From assembly GCA_012064385.1 (NCBI GenBank), contig QRDG01000411.1, forward strand, positions 165,816 through 229,815: a stretch of DNA of 64,000 nucleotides, written 5' to 3'. Positions 10,771-21,162 of this stretch are shown in pieces. This DNA comes from Puccinellia tenuiflora (taxonomy: Eukaryota; Streptophyta; Magnoliopsida; Poales; Poaceae). The notes beneath the pieces were generated by a model, which was not told the origin of the DNA, did not search any database, and saw only the letters and a program-made list of their open reading frames with translations. How positions within the stretch are numbered: the stretch's first letter is position 1; each line of letters starts with the position of its first letter. Position numbers and translations under genes: made by a program.

Positions 10771-12343
10771 CTAGATGATACCCCGCGCGTTGCAGCGGGA
10801 AATTTGGCAACAATTTATGTAATAAAAAATATTAGCATGAATATTGAGTGAAAAAATGCAGCACATGCACAGAAAAGTGCCTCCAATATGCATTTGCTCC
10901 AGTCAAATGTCACCAAACTGCACACAATTCGTCTAACTGATTTTAGATATTAACAAAGCTGCTTTGAGAGGGACTACAAATGTGACATACAATAAGAGAA
11001 AGATCTTGTATTTGACTTCCTGTCTGCTTTTTTCACATGTGAACATCCAGATATTTTACAGATGAAAGAAACGGTAAATAAAATGTAAAGCATCGTAAAT
11101 CATGCAAAAAGAAAAAATAAGATAAGTTTAAGTCTGAATCAAATTAATCCATATAAAAAAGGAAAAGGAAATATATCTCTCAAGATAAAGAACAAAACAT
11201 ATCTGATTGATTGCGTTAAACATTTCTAACTATAGAGAACATTTGTACAAATACATTGTTGATATAATATCTCATGAGCCCAATACATGTGGAATCTGAC
11301 ACTCCTTATCTCCAAATCGTAGATGTAAAAGTGATGGAGTAGCATGTTCGCCGCATCTCTCTATTTTTTTTTGAAAATTACATCTCTGTAGGTGGAGCAA
11401 GAGAAAGGCTACAGAAAAAAATAGATGGGTTAGTACGCGTAGGCAGGCTGTAGAGAGAACTTGGCATACCAAGTTGATTATTTAGAGCCGCATATACCTA
11501 GTAAGTTGCTTTGTATGGTAATCATAGCGTGATGAGACAGTTAGAAACCCCAGAAGAAATAACTCCTGACACAAGTTACCTACCCCCTTTTTTTGTTTAC
11601 CTACTGCATTTGAGATCCTTTGATATCCAGAAGGTGTATTGACCGAAGCCAAAGCAAAATCAACAGAGAAAGAAGTATCTACCAAATTCGGATGGATCTA
11701 TCCCAGCGATGGAATCAACAATGTTACAGAGTGATGTCCGGAGGAATCGTCAACAAACGGCCGCTTCGCCGAAATATGGCACCTAACAAATTCGAAAATT
11801 GAGCAGCTTTCTAGGAGATGAAGAATGGCTAACCGTGGTGGAGAAAAAAATCTGCTAGAGCGTGGCGTGGTCGATGTGGCTGGATACTCCCGCTGTGGAG
11901 TAAGGCTAATTAATTTATATAGCACAAACGTCTCCTCGAATCCTTCATCAGTTACAGACGTGGGCTGCTCGGCTGACTATATAAATTTCTTGTTGTGTTT
12001 ATTTTTTCAGAGATTGTGGAGGAGAGAAAGCGATGAGATGCCATGGCGTCCGTTTCTTTGAGGATTTAATGAAGAAAATTAAGAAGAGAAAAAGCACTGC
12101 GTAGCAGATAGCAAGCAAGCAATGGCGTCCGTTTCTTTGAGGATTTAATGAGGAAATTAAGAAGAGAAAAAGCACTGCCTAGAAGATATAGCAAGCAACC
12201 GGCTGGCTATGTGAGTGAATAAAACTGAACCGGATCAACCTATGACATGGGTTAAAAAAGATGACGTGGAAGGGTGATGAGGTGTCATGCTTGCATGTTG
12301 AGAGAAATCATATAGTGGGGGTTTCCTATTTAGATATAGAAGA
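10771..12343 (-). mobile_element. Helitron (non-autonomous), 1573 bp
   Basis: On the minus strand the element begins with TCTTCTATATCTAAATAGG and ends with CTAG. About 11 bases before CTAG lies a CCCGC...GCGGG hairpin, the standard Helitron 3' structure. It sits between A and T without target duplication. The empty site is preserved twice in this window: copies B and C read AATCAATTATTCATTGCTGG, exactly what remains of copy A when 10771-12343 is removed, apart from one substitution. No Rep/helicase sequence is present, so it is non-autonomous. No captured gene was recognised; a ~75-bp tandem duplication lies near its 5' end. Confidence 0.9.
12047..12200. repeat. Two-copy tandem repeat within the Helitron
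   Basis: A ~75-bp unit starting ATGGCGTCCGTTTCTTTGAG and ending with GCAAGCAA occurs twice (about 12044-12118 and 12122-12196) with a few differences. It is a simple local duplication without evident function. Confidence 0.75.
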
Positions 12344-14527
12344 TTATGCATTGCTGGACCCTAGTCTACATTTGGTAGTAGTGTACTGGAGTGGCAGCAA
12401 CGTGATAAAGGTAATTGAATACTTGACCAGTACTGAAATGTGGTAATTAGGTATTTCGCGAATCAAATAAATACGAGGACAATATATAGCAGTAGAATGC
12501 ACCGAGTAGCCATAATTAACAAGAAGTTTCAGCGAAGCTGAGTAACCGCAAAGTCTTATCCTTTCCATATACGTGCAAACTGAACCTCGTGAACATCTCC
12601 CATCTTTAGCTTCAATGCTGCCATCACACTGGTCTTTTCATGCTCAATCATGGTTACGATTGAGAGACATTGGGAAATTAAGGCGTGTGCTTATTGTGTA
12701 TTACACTGGTGCGACTATTCTATGTACAAGCACCATTGATCGTCCAACATTATTTTGATTAATTGTCGCGGAGTAATGTCATCGTTGAGTGATGATATAC
12801 TATAGCGAGCTTCCAACAATCACTAGAAGAACGTCAAAAGGACCATGTTCTCGTCATTGTTGCCTACTAGGACGATCCAAGGATGGGTTCCGTACAAGGA
12901 TTATTTGTGCCTCTTCAAAATTCTCCTAAAATATTGGGAAACATTAGTTTTTTCTTGAAACGGGCGATATTAGAAATTGGTTCAATCAAATATAGAAAGA
13001 AAAGAGTGGACTGCTAAATAGACAACTTCTGATTTTTTGACACGGTAAAATCATTGTCCATGTGCATATTGCATCTTCCCGCCTAACACGTGCCGCCACC
13101 AGCTAACCCAAAATCTGTCGTTATAACTTCTCATCGTAGAAGACTCTCCGGTCGCTGCCGCACTATCATGCATGTTTGGCCATCTGAGTAAATTGGAAAA
13201 CAATCACCTGACTGAGCTGTTTTACATCTATGATGCCACCCAATATGAGCCATGAACATTTTGTATAACCAAAACATTTTTTATCAAGATCACATAATTT
13301 TTCGGTTTGGTGCATATAGCTATAACATGCATCTTTGTATAATGTAGATCACACCAAAAATTCCAATGTCCGGATCCCTTTTGGGGAAAGCCCGGGCGAG
13401 GGAGGATGAAAGCAGCGGGGCTTCCCTTCACAGCTATTCTGACACGTGGCTGCAGTGGATCTCGAGCGGGTGTCTCGGCTCGGCGTGTGCATGGCCATGG
13501 CGTCGGTACTGCAACAGACCTCCTTCGTTGTCGACGGCCAACCCTGGCGGTGTTGGCTGGATCCAGGCGGCGGTGGCGTCGTGCCGGCTTTGATATTTCG
13601 TGGCAGCTTCCCAGCGGCGGTTCGGGCGTGCCTTGTGGGGTTGTTCTCTTTCCTTAGTGTTTCGGAGGAGCCCTAGATTCGTACTTTTTGGAACGGATTA
13701 TGTTGACGTTCTTGCCGCCCCACCTCCCATCCCTCTCCCCTTGGGGCATCATCTTTGGAGTCGCACATCGGCTGGAGAGACAAGTGTACTTCTCACGATG
13801 TGGCCAAGATGGACACACTAAGTTATTTCGTAAGTATATTTGGAAACTGGAAATTCCACACAAAAAGATCTTTATGTGTTCTTTACTGGAAAACGCTTGT
13901 AACCAAAACTAACTTGTTAAAAAGAATCTAACAGGGTGGATAAAAAATTGTTTGTGACAAAGTGAAAATAATACACCATAGGATTTGATAATATCATGTC
14001 AATTTATTGGATTAATATGGCCTATAGTGCATATATTTTAATTTTTTTCTCCAACTAATATTAAAAATTTGCTCGGAAATCGATTGCATGGAGTGGAAAG
14101 ATAAATTTCACATCCGAGTGGGTGTTATGCTTTATTTTGGGCTATATGGAATGGTTGCAATGGTTTAATTTAGAACAAATCAAAAGCTCCATATTTTGCT
14201 TACAGGTAATCCCTTTGACCACGAGTTTGATTATCGATAAAACCTTATGAAAACCTATTGAGTTGCCCATCCAAAAGGATGGGAAGCCATGAGCGATTAA
14301 CGCCATTTGGGTAGCATCGAACCACAAAATCTTCAAGGCAGCATAAAAAAATTCCAACTCCATACATAACTAAACCAACAAAAGTAACATATCACAATAA
14401 CATAGACTAAAAATGGGGCTATATCGGCTAAATCAGAGCTAAATGAGGCTATAGCGGGTAAACTGTATATTGATTCATTTAGCGGCAACATACTCAAAAG
14501 GCTATAGCGGGGCTATTTAAAACCTTG

Positions 14528-17514
14528 GAAGGGACAGAAATGAGATAAAAAAAATTCAGATCAACCGAAACTGACTCTACTTACTAATCAAAGAATTGCA
14601 AGAAAAGAATATTTGGCCTTCAGTAATGCTTTGTTTCTTAGCCTGTTATCCTTGATAGTGCATTATTAGACCTAAGCGATCGAATAGAGCATTCAAACCT
14701 AAGAACAAGCGGAAATTTTTTTGCTATAGATTTTTATACTTCGGTATGTGCTATTTTCTCTCCTAGTTTTGGCCCCGGTGTGATCGGACTCCTTGTTCCG
14801 CCTAAATCATCTTTATAATCGCGCACACACATAGCTTCAAAAAGAATCGGGCACACATTGAACAATGCAGAAAACTGTACTTGGATCCTTGTCAGTCGAA
14901 TCAATTATTCATTGCTGGAGTCTATATAGTCTACATTTTGTAGTAGTGTACTGGAGTGGACGCACTGCGATAAAGGTAATTAAATACTTGACCAATACAG
15001 AAAGAGTGGTACCTAAGTTTTTTTTTGAATCAAATAAATATGAGGACTATATATAGCAGTAGAATGCACCGAGTAGCCATAATCAACAAGAAGTTTCAGC
15101 GAAGCTGAGTAACCGCAAAGTCTTATCCTTTCCAGATACGTGCAAACTGAACCTCGTGAACATCTCCCATCTTTATCTTCGATGCTGCCATCACGCTGTT
15201 CTTTTCATGCTCAATCGAGGTTACGCTTGAGAGACATTGGGAAGTTAAGGCATGTGCTTATTGTATATTATGCTGGTTAAACCAGGATGATGTGTACCAG
15301 CACCCAGGGGTGGACCTAAGTTCAACCAGCAGGGGTCAGAGGACACCGGGTCCAAAGCATTTTCTTTGATAGATTACATGCAATTATAGTAAGTGACACC
15401 CCAAGTCCAATTGAAAAAATATGTATGATCTACTAGAGGACACCGGGTCATTTTGTCTCTAGGTTCGCCCCTGCCGGCGGCACCTAGGATCATTCAACAT
15501 TATGTTGATTAATTGTCGCGGAGCAATCTCATTGTTGAGTGAAAATATACTATAGGGAGATTCCAACGCTCACTAGAAGAACGTCAAAATGACCATGTTC
15601 TGGTCATTGTTGCCGACTAGGACGATCGAAGGATGAGTTCCGTACAAATACTATCTGTGCCTCTTCACAATTCTCCTGCAATTTTGGGAAACCTTAATTT
15701 TTTCTTGAAACGGGAAACACTAGAACTTGGTTCAATCAAAAATAGAAAGAAAACAGTCTGCTAAATAAACAACGTCTGATTTCTGAACACAGTAAATTCT
15801 TTGTCCATGTGCATATTGTATCTGCCCGCCTACCATGTACAGCCACCCGCTAACCCGAAATATGTCGTTATAACTTCTCTTCATAGACGACTCTCCGGTG
15901 GTTGCCACACTATCATGCATGTTTGGCAGCCATTACTAGACCAAGTGTTTGGAGCATTTTACTGATAAACCGCATCTGAGTAAATTGGAAAAGAATCAGC
16001 TGACTGAATTGTTTTACATCTATGATGCCACCCAGTATGTGCCACGAACAATGTAATGTCAAATTATTGGGCATTACTTAAGCTAGCTATGTTCTGTATA
16101 ACCAAAACAATTTTTTTATCAAGATCACATAATTTTTCGTTATGGTGCAAATAACTATAACATGCATCTTTATAGAATGTAAATCACACAAAAAATTCCT
16201 ATGTCCGGATCGCTTTTGGGGAAAGCCCAGGCGAGGGAGGATGAAAGCAGCGAGGCTTCCCTTCACCGCTATTCTGATGCGTGGCTGCGGTGGATCTCGA
16301 GCGGGAGTCCCAGCTCGGCGTGTGCATGGCCATGGCGTCAGTACTGCAACAATGTTACCTCCTCCGTTGTCGACGGCCAACCCTGGCGGTGCGGCTGGAT
16401 CCGGGCGGTGGTGGCGCCATGCCGGCTTTGACATTTCGTAGCAGCTTCCCGGTGGTGGTTCGGGTGTGCCCGTGGGGCATGAAGGTCGGTCGTGACGAGG
16501 AGTATGTGGTCCAGCCGGTGACGGGTGCGAGGATGCTAACAAAATCTTTTTTTGGCATCATCCGGAACTGTCGATGGCAGCGCCTGTGGGCGTCGACTAC
16601 CTCGTTGGATTCATTACGGAGTTGTTCTCATTCCTTGTGTGCTTCGGAGGAAACACCAGATTTGTACTTTTCGGAACGGATTATGTTGACGTTCTTGTCG
16701 CCCCACCTCCCATCCCTCTCCCCTTGGGGCATCATCTTTGGAGTCGCACATCGGCTGGAGAAACAAGTGTACTTCTCATGATGTGGCCAAGATGGACACA
16801 CTAAGTTATTTCCTAAGAAAAGTTGGCAAGTGGAAATTCCAAACAAAAAGATCTTTATGTGTTTTTGCTGGAAAACGCTTGTAACCAAAACTAAGTTGTC
16901 AAAAAGAAACTAATAGGGTGGATGAAAAAAAATGTTTGTGACAAAGTGAAAACAATACACCATAGCATTTGTTTATATCATGTCAATTTGTTGGATTAAT
17001 ATGTCCTATAGTGCATATCTTTTAATTTTTTCTCAAGCTAATATTCAAAAATTGCTCGGGAATTGATTTCATGGAGTGGGAAAGATAAATTTTACATCCG
17101 AGTGGGTGTTATGCTTTTATTTTGGGCTATATGGAATGGTCACAATGGTTTAATTTAGAACAAATCAAAAGCTCCATATTTTTCTTAGAGGTAATCCCTT
17201 TGACCACGAGTTTGATTATCGATAAAAATTTATGAAAACCTCTTGAGTTGCCCATCCAAAAAGATGGGAAGCCATGAGCGATTAACACCATTCGGGTAGC
17301 GTCGAACCACAAAATCTTCATGGCAACATCGAAAAAAATTCCAACTTCATACATAACTGAACCAATAAAAGCAACATAGCGCAATAACATAGACTCAAAA
17401 TGGGACTATAACGGGCTAAATCAGAGCTAAATGAGGCTATAACGATTAAACTATATATGGATTCATTTAGCGGCAACGTACTCAAAAGGCTATAGCGGGG
17501 CTATTTAAAACCTT
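14528..17514. repeat. Tandem unit, copy B
   Basis: This is the most complete copy of the ~2.8-kb unit (2987 bp including a 169-bp MITE). It runs from the GGACAGAAATGAGAT start to the GGCTATTTAAAACCTTGG end, followed immediately by copy C. It keeps the full GC-rich block (16200-16640). The block gives ORFs of 100-166 codons (for example 16281-16781 +), but frames and stops differ from copy A, arguing against selection for a protein. Confidence 0.85.
15305..15473. mobile_element. hAT-type MITE, ~169 bp
   Basis: The termini CAGGGGTGGACCTAAG (15305 on) and CTAGGTTCGCCCCTG (to 15473) are imperfect inverted repeats of the CAGGG class typical of hAT elements. It is absent from copies A and C, which read through the site (...CAAGCACC / ...CCAGCACC). 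The sequence CCAGCACC precedes it and a degenerate GGCGGCACC follows, so the 8-bp target duplication is not clean. Confidence 0.65.
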
Positions 17515-17678
17515 GGACAGGACAAACACAAGATAAAAATTTCAGATCAACCGTACTCTACTTACTAACCGAAGAGTTGCAAAAAAAGAATATTAGGCCT
17601 TCCATAATGCTTTGTTTCTTAGCCTGTTATCCTAGATAGTGGTGTGTTATTAGACCTAAGTGATCAAATAGAGCATTC

Positions 17679-18294
17679 TCACAAAAGACAATCTTGTCAA
17701 GTGTAATTGGAAAGGAAGTATGAAGTGTGTTTTCTGTCTACACGATGAGACGATAAAACACCTTTTTTTCGAGTGTAAGATTGCACGTTCTATTTGGTCA
17801 ACCATCCAAATTGCGTCTAATTTGTATCCTCCAAGATCGGTTGCGAATATTTTTGGCAACTGGTTATATGGGATTGATCACAAATATAGACCTATTATAA
17901 GGGTGGGAGCAATAGCCGTTATTTGGTCGCTTTGGCTTTATAGAAATGAAAAGGTTTTTAACAATAAAAATGCTTCTCTTTTGCACGTAATATACCGGTG
18001 CACAAGTTTGCTCCGTTCGTGGTCCATATTACAACGCGTGGAGTTTCGAGACCTTTTTACGGTCTGTGCAACTGGAGACTACGGCGAGGGACATTTTTAT
18101 CCCACATGGGTGGCAGCGTGATCTTCGGATTGGTCCACCACCATAGGCGGAGTGCACGATCTTATGATTTGTAACTAGGCCTATGTTTCTCTTTATACTT
18201 TCAGTTTGGACTTGTCGGCTATGTACATCTTGTTATGCAGAGGCCGGGTATAATGCTTAATTCTTTTAAGTAATAAAGCCCTTTATAAAAAAAA
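17679..18294 (+). mobile_element. 5'-truncated L1-type LINE with zf-RVT tail
   Basis: A 13-bp target duplication AAATAGAGCATTC flanks the insert (17666-17678 and 18292-18304; its As merge with the tail). The insert ends with AATAAA (18272) and a short poly-A, as expected for target-primed reverse transcription. Its ORF (17720-18121) encodes the C-terminal zinc-binding reverse-transcriptase tail (zf-RVT): CVFCLHDETIKHLFFEC, a Cys-Cys-His-Cys motif, then IRSLW-type RVGAIAVIWSLWLYRN. The RT itself is missing. Copy A shows the unoccupied target. Confidence 0.88.
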
Positions 18295-18319
18295 TAGAGC
18301 ATTCAAACTTAACTCTGCA

Positions 18320-20446
18320 GTGAATAGAAACCCAGTGCAGCTGGGTTTTCGGTTTGAACCGGCATGGCTCAGATCGCGAGAGTATAGGGAGCAAATGGAG
18401 AAAATCTGGACAGAGGACAGTGAAGGAATTGAATCGCTGCATGCAACTTGGGCCACGCTGCAGCGGGTGGCTGTTTCACTGAAGAAGTGGGGACGTGAAG
18501 CCTTTGGTGCTGTACGGAACAGAATCAATAAGCTGGAACGAAAACTAAAATCTATGCGCCTTGGCACTTCTGATGGTACAGAGGCGGAGATACAGCTAGC
18601 TGAAAGGGAGCTTTGTGAATTGTTTGAGCAAGAGGAAATTATGGCACGCCAGAGATCGATAATAGATTGGCTGAAAGAAGGTGACCGTAATACGTCTTTT
18701 TTCCATGCTCGAGCTTCTGCACGGAAACGCACTAATAAAATCAAAGCTCTGGTTAGAGAGGATGGTTCTCGCTGTGAGGATCTAGAGGGGATTAAAGGTA
18801 TGGTCCAAGTGTTCTATGAGAGTTTATTTTCCTCCGAACCAACCATCTCCATTGATGCTGTCTTAGATGCTATTCCCTGCAAAGTCACTAATGAGATGAA
18901 TGCCGATTTGGCTCATGAGTATACAGATGATGAAATCAGGACAGCCTTATTCCAAATGGGTCCAACAAAGGCTCCGGGGCCCGATGGATTCCCGGCGTTG
19001 TTTTACCAGACTCATTGGGATTTTTTCAGTAAACAGATATGTCAAGCGGTGCGGAGTTTTTTGGAAGGGGGTGAGATTCCTGAGGGCCTTTGTGATTCAA
19101 TTGTGGTACTGATTCCGAAGGTGACAAATCCTGTACACTTAAAAAACTTCCGTCCTATAAGCTTGTGCAATGTTCTTTATAAGATTGCCTCGAAGGTGTT
19201 GGCTAATCGATTGAAGAAGATCTTACCATCGATTGTTTCGGAACAACAGAGTGCCTTTGTTTCTGGAAGGTTGATTACTGACAATGCACTCATCGCCTTT
19301 GAGTGTTTACACTCTATTAAGCGACAACAATCGAAGAGGCCATTTTTTGCTTTAAAGGTGGATATGATGAAAGCCTATGACCGGGTCGAATGGAACTATC
19401 TAGAGGGCTGCCTTTTAAAGCTTGGTTTTACACCTGCATGGACTAGCACAGTGATGAGGTGTGTAACATCAGCGAGATATGCAGTCCGTGTGAATGGTGA
19501 GTTAACTGATCCAGTGGTACCGACGAGGGGTATCAGAAAAGGGGACCCTATTAGTCCCTATCTTTTTCTTCTCTGTACGGAAGGATTATCTTGTCTTCTG
19601 CAAAAAAGGGAGGCCCAAGGTGAACTACAAGGTATTCGCAATGGCCGACTTGGACCCCCTATATCACACTTATTATTTGCAGACGACAGTATTTTCTTTG
19701 CCCGCAGCGATAGGAGAAGTGTCGAAGCCCTGCATAGTACTCTTGAGGCTTATTGCGAGGGCTCTGGACAGAAAATAAATAAGGACAAATCGACCATCTT
19801 CTTTGGTACTCGTTGTCCTGAAGGAGTAAAAAATGAGGTGATGCAGATGTTGGGAATTCACACGGAGGACCTGAAGGACTCTTATTTGGGAATGCCTACG
19901 GACGTGGGTCGTTCTCCTGTTAGTACCTTTAGGTACTTGTTTGATCGCATGTGGAAGCGTATGAATGGATGCTCGGATAGGCCGATGTCTAGAGCTGGGA
20001 AAGAAACATTCTTAAAAGCGGTTATCCAAGCAATTCCAACCTATGTCATGAGCTGTTTTCAGCTGCCTACATTGTTATGTGAAGAGATGAGGAAAATCAT
20101 TGCAAATTTCTGGTGGGGGACAGAAAATGGTAAGAAGAAACTTCATTGGCGATCATGGCAGTGGCTCACGACACCCAAAGCACTGGGAGGTATGGGTTTT
20201 AGAGATATAGAACTCTTTAATCAAGCAATGTTGGCAAGGCAGGGATGGCGGTTGTTAACTGATCCGACCTCGCTATGCGCTCGTGTTCTTAAGGGACGAT
20301 ATTTCCCTAATGGTTCCTTCTGGGATGCTCCACGCCCTAGGTCCTCCGGGTATACGTGGAGGAGCATCTTATTTGGAAGAGAATTATTGAAAGAAGGAGG
20401 GAGATGGGGTGTTGCCGTGTTGGTAATGGCGATGAAATCAGAATAA
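18320..20446 (+). pseudogene. LINE ORF2 reverse transcriptase region (5' truncated)
   Basis: The 708-codon open frame carries all core motifs of a non-LTR reverse transcriptase. FRPISLCNVLYKIASK is near residue 280, KVDMMKAYDRVEW near 350 (first catalytic Asp), GIRKGDPISPYLF near 410 and HLLFADDSIFF near 450 (catalytic Asp pair). A thumb-type region with SYLGMPTDVGRS follows. The first ~130 residues are the coiled segment between endonuclease and RT. There is no true start codon; the frame begins at the 5' truncation point. Near 20400 a frameshift moves the sequence into another frame (CCRVGNGDEIRIRTDNWIPG), so the ORF2 protein is broken even though the RT core is intact. Confidence 0.88.
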
Positions 20447-20470
20447 GAACTGACAATTGGATACCCGGAG

Positions 20471-20758
20471 TAAGGTTTTGGATACCGGATGTAAAAAAAA
20501 TCCCGAGGGGGGGTCGGGATTTCCGGTTACCGCGGTTACCGGAAAATCCCGACCGGTTACCGGATGAATTTGAAAACCAAAATTTGGAAATTCAAAAAAA
20601 TTGGTTAAAATTCGGTATTTTTTGGTTAAAATACGTTAAAATTCAAAATTTAAAAAAAATTCGGGATTTTTTATCCGGTATGACGATTTCCCGGGGGTGC
20701 TCGGGATTTGCGGTTACCGACCGGTAACCGGAAATGCCGCCCGGTTACCCAAACCCTG
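20471..20758. mobile_element. hAT-type MITE, 288 bp
   Basis: The 8-bp target duplication ACCCGGAG lies at 20463-20470 and 20759-20766. The termini TAAGGTTTTGGATACCGG and CCGGTTACCCAAACCCTG are imperfect inverted repeats of the CAGGGTTTGG class. The interior is built of repeated CCGGTTACCGG words. Removing it restores the LINE reading (DNWIPGVPSV), which confirms the boundaries. Confidence 0.9.
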
Positions 20759-20766
20759 ACCCGGAG

Positions 20767-21100
20767 TACCTTCTGTGTCAATAAGGCCTCTTGTACCTCT
20801 GGTTGAAGAGCAAAACGTAAACACCCTTTTCAGTAATGACTCAAGATCATGGGATACAGATGTTGTACGTGTTGTTTTTCCAGAGGACGTGGCGGAGAAG
20901 GTACTCCAGATTCCAATCAGTAGACAAGGTGGAGAGGATTTCATCTCATGGCCATATACTCGCTTTGGTTTTTATACTGTGCGATCAGGCTACAACCTTG
21001 CAAGGTCACGGAAATTCAGTAATCAGCAGAGCATAGCCAATAAGGGCTTATCATCAGATACTGAGAGGGAGGCTAAGCTTTGGAAAACCCTGTGGGCGAC
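20767..21100 (+). pseudogene. LINE ORF2, linker and start of zf-RVT
   Basis: Continuation of the LINE ORF2 after the MITE, in the frame that begins with RPLVPLVEEQNVNTLFS. It includes RQGGEDFISWPYTRFGFYTV and SGYNLA, the conserved 'W...G.ytVrSGY' region upstream of zf-RVT, and ends at WKTLWAT where the LTR element was inserted. The reading frame continues without loss at 27971. Confidence 0.85.
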
Positions 21101-21162
21101 TGTTGAGTATCGTGATTAGTTAGGAAATATAGGGTAGCGTAGGATTTGTTCTACCTTGCTAA

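Larger units (their letters stand above)
10432..14527. repeat. Tandem unit, copy A (interrupted by a Helitron)
   Basis: Copy A starts near CAATAAAATTCAGATCAACCG (10461) and ends with GGCTATTTAAAACCTTGG (about 14509-14526). The same order of sequence blocks recurs in copy B (14528-17514) and copy C (17515-30290, truncated). Shared landmarks are GCTTTGTTTCTTAGCC, TCGGACTCCTTGTTCCGCC, GTAGTAGTGTACTGGAGTGG, a GC-rich block (13370-13690 in A) and AAGATGGACACACTAAG. Removing the 1573-bp Helitron leaves about 2.5 kb. Relative to B, copy A lacks the hAT MITE and about 150 bp of the GC-rich block (at 13625). None of the short ORFs is conserved in frame between copies, so the unit appears non-coding. 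Confidence 0.85.

Noticed and set aside
12573..17390. ORFs of 60-166 codons repeated in the tandem units
   Set aside because: Frames, starts and stops differ between copies A and B, so no conserved protein is supported.
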